A stretch of 44,811 nucleotides of DNA from Spirosoma luteum DSM 19990 (lineage in GTDB: Bacteria > Bacteroidota > Bacteroidia > Cytophagales > Spirosomataceae). Positions 25,863-33,071 of the stretch are shown piece after piece (within the stretch, counting starts at the first letter, position 1; each line of letters starts with the position of its first letter). Position numbers and translations under genes: made by a program. A model generated the notes under the pieces. It was not told the DNA's origin and did no database searches. It saw nothing but the letters and a program-made list of their open reading frames with translations. The DNA lies in contig NZ_KB893275.1 in NCBI RefSeq assembly GCF_000374065.1, positions 1 through 44,811 of the forward strand. The letters run 5' to 3'.

Positions 25863-26720
25863 TTAGGGTTTTTGGTTTGGCTGTTTAGCTACAGTTTCTT
25901 CACTAGGTTTATCATTTGAAAAAATAGAATACCCAAAACCGATACTTATCCAAGGCTTACCTTGGTAATGCCAACCAAACTGAGTTTGATTTACATTACT
26001 TAAAATATCAATCCCAGTAAAGATTCCTGCCTGAACCCTTTTATTTTCTGCCATTAAGCCTAATGATATTGATAAACCGGAATAATTATTAGTTTTCTCT
26101 AAATCGGCTGAGTTTCTAGTAACTGCCGGAGCATCAATATTTATATTAGAAAGACTATAAGCATTTATTATAGTAACGGTTGTGTTAACTGATCCTTTGT
26201 GACCAAGTTTGTAACCTAAGCCGGCTCCGAAATTAAAAGCACCAGCAAAGTCATTCCGGCCATACTGTGGCCTAAATTTGAAAGGAAAATTAATAAGGCC
26301 AAACACAAAACTTGCAGGAATTCTCTGGGCAGCATGTAGCCTGACGATAGAGGGCTCAACTCTAAAATAAACTGTTGTATACTCGCCAGCAGTTTTTTTT
26401 TCATTGCTTAGACTATTGTATGCAGTTACGCCACCTTTGACATTGTATTCATAAAAGTTTTCTACTCCTTTATTATAGGGAATGATTTCAATTATAGCCC
26501 AATCTTTATCATCATTCTTGGTTTCCTTTATAACTTTAAAATACTGGTTTGGAATCGAAGTGACCGTTTTAGCCTGAGTATCAGGCTTACCATCGAGAGT
26601 TGCAGCTTCAAGCACAACTGAGTTGATCCAATAATATGTACCTATTAATGATTTTTTTTCTTCTTGGCCGAAAGCTACTGAAGAACAAATGAAAAGTAGT
26701 ATAAATGTATGATATTTCAT
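25863..26720 (-). CDS. Exported protein of unknown function, AT-rich
   Basis: A 285-residue protein with a signal peptide (MKYHTFILLFICSSVAFGQE) when started at 26720; the open frame begins six codons earlier. The rest is rich in aromatic and beta-forming residues: TYYWINSVVLEAATLDGK, later FNFGAGLGYKLGHKGS, and KPWISIGFGYSIF near the end, which is like an outer-membrane or secreted beta-barrel. No family is recognised. Its base composition is visibly more AT-rich than the rhamnose genes, which suits acquired DNA within the islet. It lies tail to tail with the recombinase relic. Confidence 0.65.
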   Translation of the reverse strand: MKYHTFILLFICSSVAFGQEEKKSLIGTYYWINSVVLEAATLDGKPDTQAKTVTSIPNQYFKVIKETKNDDKDWAIIEIIPYNKGVENFYEYNVKGGVTAYNSLSNEKKTAGEYTTVYFRVEPSIVRLHAAQRIPASFVFGLINFPFKFRPQYGRNDFAGAFNFGAGLGYKLGHKGSVNTTVTIINAYSLSNINIDAPAVTRNSADLEKTNNYSGLSISLGLMAENKRVQAGIFTGIDILSNVNQTQFGWHYQGKPWISIGFGYSIFSNDKPSEETVAKQPNQKP

Positions 26721-26989
26721 AAGTATGGGGTTTGCCAATATTAAAGAATATTAATTGATATTTAATTTAAAATTAGCCTGAATTTATCCAACGGTTGCTT
26801 TTTTATAAAACGTAAGAACGATAATCCCCTTTAAATTTAATCTTGGTCTTATGATTGCCATTATTGATGCGTGAATTAGTTCGTAAAGTTGTTGCTTAAT
26901 AGGAGTTGCCGAATGATCTCTAAAGCCACACCAATCAGCTATAAAATTTACAGACTTACTCACGGATCAATAACTCATTTAATAAATTT
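26721..26989. other. AT-rich intergenic stretch
   Basis: No credible gene is present between the exported protein and the last higA. A near match to a -7 element on the minus strand (TAATATTG near 26735) could serve the exported protein, but no -33 partner is seen. Confidence 0.4.
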
Positions 26990-27372
26990 CTATATTGTAT
27001 GTTGTGAGGAAAGTCCAATTGGACTCCAAAATACTTTAATGGTACTGACATCTACATTGCGCCGGGCCTGGGCAAGATCGTAATTCTCCTGCACCGTTAG
27101 CCAAAATTCCGGCGTAGTGTTGGCAAAAGCGGCACCTAAGCAAATGGCCATTTCAGGTGTGACGCTCTGCTTGCCGTTGATAATGGCTGACAACGTTTTG
27201 CGGGTCATGCCCAAGCCGGTCGCCACTTCCGAAACAGTCATTTTTTACCCGATTCTTCAAAGATGCCTTCTAACGTCTCGCGGATAAGTGCGCCGGGGTG
27301 GGCGGGGCGAATAAAGCCATAGTCTGTTTCTCCTGTCTTAGTGACGGCTAAGCGGTTTGCAAACTTGTCCAT
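26990..27372 (-). pseudogene. HigA-type antitoxin, third copy, split by a frameshift
   Basis: The 5' part starts at ATG 27372, overlaps the end of the preceding higA by 35 bp and reads GFIRPAHPGALIRETLEGIF up to EESGKK and a TGA. In the next frame ATG at 27241 begins MTVSEVATGLGMTRKTLS and continues AIINGKQSVTPEMA and FWLTVQENYDLAQARRN, which is the XRE-type HTH and tail of HigA. One more A in the A6 run at 27242-27247 would join them into a normal 126-residue antitoxin. As it stands the stop and start overlap as ATGA, so translational coupling could still yield two pieces. The HTH domain itself is whole. Confidence 0.75.
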
Positions 27373-27661
27373 CTTGCCAAAAATGGCGAACGGTCGAACG
27401 ATTTACTTTTTTTTCTGCATGCCACACTTCGTAGTTCTTTTGCAAATTGACCCAAAATTGGGTGGTATTGCCAAACGCTTCGGATAGTTTCACCGCCATT
27501 TCAGGGCTTATTCCGGCCCGTTCATTGACAATGGCTGATAGATTGGCCCGTGCAACGCCTAAGCCTTTAGCGACTTCAGTAATCGTCAAATGGCGCTCGT
27601 TAATATAATTTTCCCGCAAAATCTCGCCGGGGTGTACTGGTGGCAAAGTTCGTTTTAGCAT
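27338..27661 (-). CDS. HigA-family antitoxin, second copy
   Basis: A 107-residue XRE-type antitoxin. It begins LPPVHPGEILRENYINER, the conserved HPGE(I/L)L start of HigA, followed by the HTH (LTITEVAKGLGVARANLSAI), then GISPEMAVKLSEAFGNTTQFW and a C-terminal QKNYEVWHAEKKV. It follows the first higA by 23 bp on the same strand and differs from it at many positions, so it is an old duplicate or separately acquired. No partner toxin gene stands next to it other than the single higB upstream. Confidence 0.88.
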   Translation of the reverse strand: MLKRTLPPVHPGEILRENYINERHLTITEVAKGLGVARANLSAIVNERAGISPEMAVKLSEAFGNTTQFWVNLQKNYEVWHAEKKVNRSTVRHFWQDGQVCKPLSRH

Positions 27662-27684
27662 GATCTTACCCTCCTAGCTTCAAA

Positions 27685-28023
27685 TTAAACTGGCTGCATT
27701 CCAGCATCCGACGACTGCCAAAAGCGCTGCACCGTATAATTCTTCTCTTTCTTCTCTGCCTGACGTAAATCAAAATTCTGCTGCATATTTAGCCAAACTT
27801 GCGGAGTCGTGTTAAAGGCTTCAGACAGGCGTAAAGCCATTTCAGGCGTAATTCCATGATGGCCATTGATTAGCTGCGACAACGTTTTCCGCGTCACGCC
27901 TAAGCCTTTAGCAGCATCCGTTATGGATAGTTCGAGGGGTTCTAAATACAAGCCCTTCAAGATCTGGCCAGGGTGGGGCGGGGTCTTCATCGGGCCTTTC
28001 ACGCGATTGTCTTCCATATTCAT
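27685..28023 (-). CDS. higA: HigA antitoxin, cognate of HigB
   Basis: A 112-residue antitoxin that should bind HigB and repress the operon. After [12 protein letters not shown] it reads [18 protein letters not shown], the [44 protein letters not shown] and the tail [14 protein letters not shown] start at ATG 28023, ten bases after the higB stop codon; the open frame extends back into higB and is ignored. A start two codons later (28017) is possible. It is the first of three consecutive higA-type genes. Confidence 0.9.
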   Translation of the reverse strand: MNMEDNRVKGPMKTPPHPGQILKGLYLEPLELSITDAAKGLGVTRKTLSQLINGHHGITPEMALRLSEAFNTTPQVWLNMQQNFDLRQAEKKEKNYTVQRFWQSSDAGMQPV

Positions 28024-28033
28024 ATTTTTCGTT

Positions 28034-28312
28034 CTAGTGGTAGTCCAGGTAATCAACGTCGGTAACGCCTTCATCATCAAATTTGAAGATAATTCGGTAA
28101 TTCGCATTGACCTTAACGGCCCAAAAACCGTTTAATTCTCCTGATAATTTATGTAGTCCAGAACCGGGAAAATCCATGTCCTCCGGCTTCGCGGCCGCAT
28201 CAAGCAAACCCATGATTAAGCCTATTTTTCCCAATTGCGACGCTGGGAGTTTTGAGCCATCGTCTTTCTGGTGAAACAGGCGTAAAGGCTTGCTACTGAT
28301 ACTTCTTATCAT
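28034..28312 (-). CDS. higB: HigB toxin (RelE/HigB-type mRNA interferase)
   Basis: A 92-residue toxin of the HigB family, which cleaves mRNA on the ribosome. The sequence follows the usual pattern: [20 protein letters not shown], a middle [22 protein letters not shown], and the end [21 protein letters not shown] then VDYLDYH, where the FWxVxVNxNxRIxF strand carries the active-site region. As in other HigBA operons the toxin gene precedes the antitoxin gene. Its start codon coincides with the predicted transcription start, so the mRNA may be leaderless. Confidence 0.92.
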   Translation of the reverse strand: MIRSISSKPLRLFHQKDDGSKLPASQLGKIGLIMGLLDAAAKPEDMDFPGSGLHKLSGELNGFWAVKVNANYRIIFKFDDEGVTDVDYLDYH

Positions 28313-28316
28313 TACT

Positions 28317-28347
28317 CAAATGTAACACGTTCCGTAACGGGTGTCAA
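28317..28347 (-). promoter_or_regulatory. Bacteroidota-type promoter of higBA with an operator-like repeat
   Basis: On the minus strand TTG (28345-28347) is followed after 20 nt by TACATTTG (28317-28324), an exact match to the Bacteroidota -7 consensus TAnnTTTG. Between them lies CACCCGTTACGGAACGTG, an imperfect palindrome suited to HigA binding. The end of the -7 box is only 4 bp from the higB ATG. Confidence 0.75.
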
Positions 28348-28435
28348 GTAATTCACCTATTGTTTAGCACAGGTCGTTTTCGCACGTAGATGACCAGATT
28401 GAGGCATGGGTACTATTCAATTTTTGTTCTCTGTC

Positions 28436-28648
28436 AACGCGGGCATCCGCGATTATCCCATTTACCTGGACCGGGCCACCGGCACACTGTTTGCCGTTCA
28501 GAAAAAGACGAATACCAATACGGCTGATACGTTGCCAAACCTACCCGTTATGCAGCGGTGGTGGCTGTACATGGCCGATTTGATGGAAACCAACCCCGAC
28601 AACTCGCCGGTCGTTATACCATTGGAGCGGGTATTTCACCAGGCGTAA
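28436..28648 (+). pseudogene. Truncated second copy of rhaM
   Basis: The last 70 codons of a rhaM gene, reading NAGIRDYPIYLDRATGTLF and on to MQRWWLYMADLM, ending VFHQA. The residues equivalent to Tyr18 and His22 of the active site are missing, so it cannot be a working mutarotase. An ATG at 28406 in the same frame would add ten unrelated residues. The first 150 bases differ from the intact rhaM at about 20 places; the last 63 bases before the stop region (28581-28643) are identical. Confidence 0.88.
28581..28643 (+). repeat. 63-bp direct repeat, right copy
   Basis: Identical to 24904-24966 at the 3' end of rhaM. It marks the right boundary of the islet that contains the serine recombinase relic, the exported protein and the higBA array. 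Confidence 0.9.
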
Positions 28649-28986
28649 CAGCCAACAGGCCTGGCCCCTGAGTAAGCTATAACGGGCTTATTTCAACAAG
28701 AGTCAGGTTCCAGCCCCTACGGTGGTATCCGGATTGTGTCGATGACCCCTGCATCATCGAGGGTTACTTCTCTGCGCCCAATTAGTAAGCTGGTCCAGTT
28801 GCTTCGTACCAACCTGCCATGCCTGGCTACTCGTAAGCGGTTGCCAGGCATGGGAATTTTCAGCGTCTTGTTTCCTCCTGAATCGGTCAGGCTATTTTGG
28901 GCTGGTACAAAGTCCACTCGCTCACTTTTTGGTCAGCTACCCTAACCCAATGAATCCGGTGGAGTTTCTGGGGTTTACGCCAGCTT
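28649..28986. other. Intergenic stretch with an 11-bp hairpin
   Basis: No confident gene. CCATGCCTGGC (28817-28827) and GCCAGGCATGG (28843-28853) form an 11-bp stem with a 15-nt loop. The minus-strand 66-codon frame at 28717-28917 (ending VTLDDAGVIDTIRIPP) could be a relic of an enzyme gene, but I cannot identify it. Confidence 0.45.
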
Positions 28987-30093
28987 ATGACCCTCGCCGA
29001 ACGGATCATCCAGACAATAAAGCAGCAGGGGCCCATTCCGTTTCAAGAATTCATGGAGATGTGCCTCTACTATCCCGACTTAGGCTACTACACATCACCC
29101 GCTACCAAGATTGGCCACACGGGAGACTTTTTTACCAGTTCCTGCCTAACCCCCGTCTTTGGTGCCCTAATTGGTAAACAACTCGAAGAAATGTGGGACA
29201 TCCTGGGCCGGGAGCCCTTTACCGTCGTTGAATATGGAGCCGGTACCGGTGCCCTATGCGCCGATATCCTGTTGTACCTGAAAAACAATTCCAGCTTATA
29301 CGATTCCTTACGCTATTGCATCATTGAAAAAAGTCCGGTCATGCGGGCCATTGAACGAAGCCATTTACCCGCCCAGAAAGTGAGTTGGCACGAGTCGATT
29401 GACGAGCTACCCCAAATCACGGGCTGTATCCTCTCTAATGAACTGGTCGATACCTTTGCGGTTCACCCCGTGGTGATGAATCAGCAGTTGATGGAAGTAT
29501 TTGTGGAGTATGATACAACCTTTCGGGAGGTTTTACAACCCGCATCCCTGGAACTGACCCATTACCTGAACGAACTGGGTGTTTGCCTGCCGACCGGGTA
29601 CCGCACCGAAATTAATCTGGAGGCCGTTCGCTGGATCCAGACCGTAGGCACCGCCCTGAAACGGGGCTACGTGATGACCATTGATTACGGGTTTGACTCC
29701 AAGGAGCTGTATAAGCCCAGCCGGAGTCAGGGAACGTTGCGCTGTTACCGGAACCATACGGTCAATACCAGTCTATATGAGCACATTGGTTGCCAGGACA
29801 TAACCACGTACATTAATTTTTCGGCCTTAGCCCACTGGGGCGCCAAATCCGGGTTGATTACAGGCAGATTGACCGATCAATGCCATTTTCTGTTGGCCCT
29901 GGGCATTACCGATTTAATTGAGCAGGCCTTTTCCGGGGAAACCAACATCGTACAGGCCGCCCGGAACGTGGCCCGGCTACGGCAGACCTTACTGGTCGAT
30001 ATGGGCACTAAATTCAAGGTTTTGATTCAACAGAAAGGGGTCCCCGACCAGCGTCTTAGGGGCCTTAGCCTGGATGGTGCCGCCGGGGGATAA
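28987..30093 (+). CDS. SAM-dependent methyltransferase, MidA/NDUFAF7 family
   Basis: A 368-residue protein of the MidA family (COG1565). The mitochondrial relative NDUFAF7 methylates an arginine of a complex I subunit; the bacterial substrate is less certain. Typical words are FMEMCLYYPDLGYYTSP near residue 19, IGHTGDFFTSSCLTPVFGALIGKQ, the SAM-binding glycine motif VVEYGAGTGAL near residue 79, and GCILSNELVDTFAVHPV near residue 144. YVMTIDYGFDSKELY fits the family too. No signal peptide; cytosolic. It stands alone after the islet. Confidence 0.87.
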   Translation: MTLAERIIQTIKQQGPIPFQEFMEMCLYYPDLGYYTSPATKIGHTGDFFTSSCLTPVFGALIGKQLEEMWDILGREPFTVVEYGAGTGALCADILLYLKNNSSLYDSLRYCIIEKSPVMRAIERSHLPAQKVSWHESIDELPQITGCILSNELVDTFAVHPVVMNQQLMEVFVEYDTTFREVLQPASLELTHYLNELGVCLPTGYRTEINLEAVRWIQTVGTALKRGYVMTIDYGFDSKELYKPSRSQGTLRCYRNHTVNTSLYEHIGCQDITTYINFSALAHWGAKSGLITGRLTDQCHFLLALGITDLIEQAFSGETNIVQAARNVARLRQTLLVDMGTKFKVLIQQKGVPDQRLRGLSLDGAAGG

Positions 30094-30265
30094 TTCATTT
30101 TACGTTTCCGGGGTGCGGCCCGACGGAATGCCGGTACCCCAGTGTGTAATTATGGGGTGGGGGCGTCAATGCCGTATAAAAATCCGTATTTCTACGGGCT
30201 GAACTGCGCTGAATTTACTTTATTCTTGTCCTGCAAAATTAGACACACCATTTTGCCATCAACCA

Positions 30266-30697
30266 ATGAAAACCAAGTCGCTTTTTCAGGGTACCAATCT
30301 TGCGGGCTGCGTGCTGTTGAGTTTACTATTGACTAGTCGCGTAGGCCTGGCTCAGGCACCAACCGAATTGGCTCGCGAGAAAACGGTATTTACCGTGGTG
30401 GAACAACAACCCGAATTTGTGGGTGGTATGAAGGCGTATCAGTCGTTCATGCAAAACAGGGTGCGTCAGCTAAAGGATACTACCAGCAAGCCGCTGACTG
30501 GTAAAGTGTTCGTCAGTTTTATCGTCACCGATCAGGGGGCAATTGAAGAGGTTGCCGCCCTGAACCGGCAGGGGTCCCCTGAAGCAACCGAAGCCGTGAA
30601 CCTGGTGCAGCAGATGCCTGCCTGGAAACCCGGCAGACAGGCGGGCCGGGCGGTCAATGTCAAGTATAATTTACCGATCAACTTTAGCGGACGGTGA
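30266..30697 (+). CDS. Exported TonB C-terminal-domain protein
   Basis: A 143-residue protein with a signal peptide (LAGCVLLSLLLTSRVGLAQA) followed by a TonB-like C-terminal domain. Indicators are VVEQQPEFVGGMKAYQSFMQ, GKVFVSFIVTDQGAIEEVAALN and AVNLVQQMPAWKPGRQAGRAVNVKYNLP, the common Bacteroidota wording. It lacks the N-terminal membrane anchor and proline-rich span of a true TonB, so it is probably a periplasmic domain-only protein. It has its own leader and converges with the outer-membrane protein gene. Confidence 0.85.
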   Translation: MKTKSLFQGTNLAGCVLLSLLLTSRVGLAQAPTELAREKTVFTVVEQQPEFVGGMKAYQSFMQNRVRQLKDTTSKPLTGKVFVSFIVTDQGAIEEVAALNRQGSPEATEAVNLVQQMPAWKPGRQAGRAVNVKYNLPINFSGR

Positions 30698-30769
30698 GGT
30701 GACTTCCCCGGTTGGCCGGTGCCGTACAAAACGGCAAACGCATTCCGGAGGATAGTGCGGGCAACATCG

Positions 30770-31330
30770 CTAGTTTTTTGCGAACAGGTATGTAAGACCA
30801 ACCTGGGGTTGACCGATATACCCGGTACCGTAGCCAGCGTTCAGCCACTGAAAGTGGTAGTTTACTTCTGCCCGTAGAAAGGGCGTAACGCCAATGCTTA
30901 CCCCAGGACTGATATAGCCTGTACTCACCGCCTGGTTTCCTGACGTGAAGCCTTCCCCAGCCATTCGTTGGCCTATCTGGTACGATGCGTCGATAAAGGG
31001 CGAGAGTCGGGTACGCGTAAACTGGTACCGAAGGTAAGGTCCTGCGGTGACATCCTGGAAGGCAAAGGGACCCGTAAAGGATTTAGACCCCTCCCTGGCC
31101 CACGTAGTACTCAAGCCCACCGCCAGCTTGTTAATCAGGTAGTAACCAGCGTGCAACTGGAGCGTATTTCGAGTCCCGATCAGATTTCCCCCTTGACGGC
31201 CGACGCGTGTGCCAGCCTGCCAGCTTCCTTTGCTAAAACTGTTGCTATATGGCCGGTTAGCGCCGGTTTGGGCGGATGCTGATATAATTGAAAAGCAGGT
31301 GAAAACGAGGAGAATCAGGAGGGGTTTCAT
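30770..31330 (-). CDS. Outer-membrane beta-barrel protein
   Basis: A 186-residue protein with a signal peptide (LLILLVFTCFSIISASAQ) and eight or so alternating beta-strand segments such as GSWQAGTRVGRQGGN, LQLHAGYYLINKLAVGLS, AGPYLRYQFTRTRLSPFID and AEVNYHFQWLNAGYG, ending in QVGLTYLFAKN. A final aromatic-rich strand of this kind is typical for outer-membrane barrels. It resembles the small OmpA/OprF-like barrels of Bacteroidota. The function is unknown. Convergent with the TonB-domain gene. Confidence 0.8.
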   Translation of the reverse strand: MKPLLILLVFTCFSIISASAQTGANRPYSNSFSKGSWQAGTRVGRQGGNLIGTRNTLQLHAGYYLINKLAVGLSTTWAREGSKSFTGPFAFQDVTAGPYLRYQFTRTRLSPFIDASYQIGQRMAGEGFTSGNQAVSTGYISPGVSIGVTPFLRAEVNYHFQWLNAGYGTGYIGQPQVGLTYLFAKN

Positions 31331-31523
31331 GCGGATGATCAGGTATTTTCCTGATAACGGATTTGCCCATCAAGCCGTATGTTGCCTGCCGTTTAATCAA
31401 TCATTTAATAGAAGCTGTTCAGGCTTTAGCCAATAGTACGCGAATAGACGGTTTTTTATAAACAACCCTGGCTTCATGGGGTTTTGATACTATATAAAAT
31501 CAGTAGACTCAATCCAATTGATT

Positions 31524-32069
31524 ATGACCCTTACGGAAAAAGCTGCTCCGCCAATGAAGCAACCGCCTTCGCTGCCCGCCATGCATACGGTGAAACTAAC
31601 CGTCAATGGTACCGAAACAGAACTACAACTGGCTCCCTGGACCTCACTGCTCGATGCCCTGCGCGAATACATGCACCTCACCGGCACAAAAAAAGGCTGC
31701 GACCACGGTCAGTGCGGGGCCTGTACGGTGCTGGTGAACGGCAAACGCATCAACGCCTGCCTCACGCTGGCTATCATGCAGGACGGGAATGAGATTACCA
31801 CCATCGAAGGGCTGTCTCAGAAAGATGCCGACGGGAAGGACGGCTTGCATCCCATTCAACAGGCATTCATGGACCACGACGCATTTCAGTGTGGCTACTG
31901 CACGCCGGGGCAAATCTGCTCGGCGGTGGGGATGATGAACGAAGGCCACGTCAAAACCGCCGACGATATTCGGGAACTGATGAGTGGTAATATCTGCCGT
32001 TGTGGCGCGTATACCAACATTGTGGATGCCATTCAATCCGTTATGAACCCTCAACCCGACGCAGCATGA
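31524..32069 (+). CDS. Molybdenum hydroxylase, [2Fe-2S] subunit (PaoA/YagT-like)
   Basis: A 181-residue small subunit of a xanthine dehydrogenase/aldehyde oxidase-type complex. The first cluster uses the Cys residues of GCDHGQCGACTVLVNGKRINAC, the second those of CGYCTPGQIC and GNICRCGAY, in the standard order of plant-type ferredoxin fold then four-helix [2Fe-2S] domain. I start at the ATG at 31524, two codons inside the open frame. There is no Tat signal, unlike periplasmic PaoA of E. coli. Its stop overlaps the start of the FAD subunit as ATGA. Confidence 0.9.
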   Translation: MTLTEKAAPPMKQPPSLPAMHTVKLTVNGTETELQLAPWTSLLDALREYMHLTGTKKGCDHGQCGACTVLVNGKRINACLTLAIMQDGNEITTIEGLSQKDADGKDGLHPIQQAFMDHDAFQCGYCTPGQICSAVGMMNEGHVKTADDIRELMSGNICRCGAYTNIVDAIQSVMNPQPDAA

Positions 32070-33067
32070 ACAGTTTTGCCTATACCCGGGCCGACGGCGT
32101 AACGCATGCCGTGGCCGAACGCGCCGACGAATCAACCGCTGCATTTATTGCAGGAGGTACAAATCTCATCGATCTGATGAAGGAAAATGTGGCCCGTCCC
32201 ACGCGGTTGATCGACATTAACCGTCTACCCCTGACTACCATTACCGACACCGAAAATGGCGGGTTGCGGCTGGGAGCCCTGGTAACTAATGCCGACACGG
32301 CGTATGATGATAAAGTAGCCAAAAATTACCCATTATTAGCGGAGGCTATACTCGCCGGTGCATCGGCCCAGCTTCGTAATATGGCTACGGATGGCGGCAA
32401 CCTGATGCAGCGGACGCGTTGTTATTATTTCTACGACTTAGCCACACCCTGCAACAAACGGGAGCCTGGTTCCGGCTGTTCGGCCATCAACGGGTATAAC
32501 CGGATTCATGCCATTCTTGGTACTGGCTCACCAACCGGCGATGTGCAGTGCATTGCCACCCACCCATCCGATATGTGCGTGGCCCTTGCCGCCCTCGAAG
32601 CGACGGTGCAAGTAACCGGACCCGACGGCGACCGGACGATTCCCTTTGCGGAATTTCACCGGTTGCCCGGCGATACACCCCAGATAGACAACACGCTGGA
32701 GGCCGGTGAACTCATCACGGCAATTGACCTGCCCGCCAACGGATTTTCAAAAAATTACGCCTACCTGAAACTGCGGGATAGAGCTTCCTACGCCTTTGCG
32801 CTGGTCTCGGTAGCGGCTGCCCTGGAGATGGAGGGCGAAACAATTGTCGATGCCCGGATCGCGCTGGGTGGCGTAGCCCACAAGCCCTGGCGACGCCCCG
32901 AAGTGGAAGCGATGCTGCATGGGAAATCGGCCAGTAACGATGTGTTTCAAACTGTGGCGGATGCCATGCTGGATGGGGCGCAGGGATACGGGCACAATAC
33001 TTTTAAACTAGAACTGGCCAAACGCGCCATCGTCCGCGCTTTGGCTCAGGCCGCTAAACTGAACTAA
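32066..33067 (+). CDS. Molybdenum hydroxylase, FAD-binding subunit (PaoB/YagS-like)
   Basis: A 333-residue medium subunit that passes electrons between the iron-sulfur clusters and FAD. FAD-binding words are FIAGGTNLIDLMKENVARP near residue 30 and GASAQLRNMATDGGNLMQR near residue 105. It carries the extra loop with four Cys seen in PaoB (RCYYFYDLATPCNKREPGSG and the following Cys), which in E. coli binds a [4Fe-4S] cluster. The start overlaps the upstream stop codon, implying translational coupling. The long 3' end joins the large-subunit gene 4 bp later. Confidence 0.9.
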   Translation: MNSFAYTRADGVTHAVAERADESTAAFIAGGTNLIDLMKENVARPTRLIDINRLPLTTITDTENGGLRLGALVTNADTAYDDKVAKNYPLLAEAILAGASAQLRNMATDGGNLMQRTRCYYFYDLATPCNKREPGSGCSAINGYNRIHAILGTGSPTGDVQCIATHPSDMCVALAALEATVQVTGPDGDRTIPFAEFHRLPGDTPQIDNTLEAGELITAIDLPANGFSKNYAYLKLRDRASYAFALVSVAAALEMEGETIVDARIALGGVAHKPWRRPEVEAMLHGKSASNDVFQTVADAMLDGAQGYGHNTFKLELAKRAIVRALAQAAKLN

Positions 33068-33071
33068 CCCC

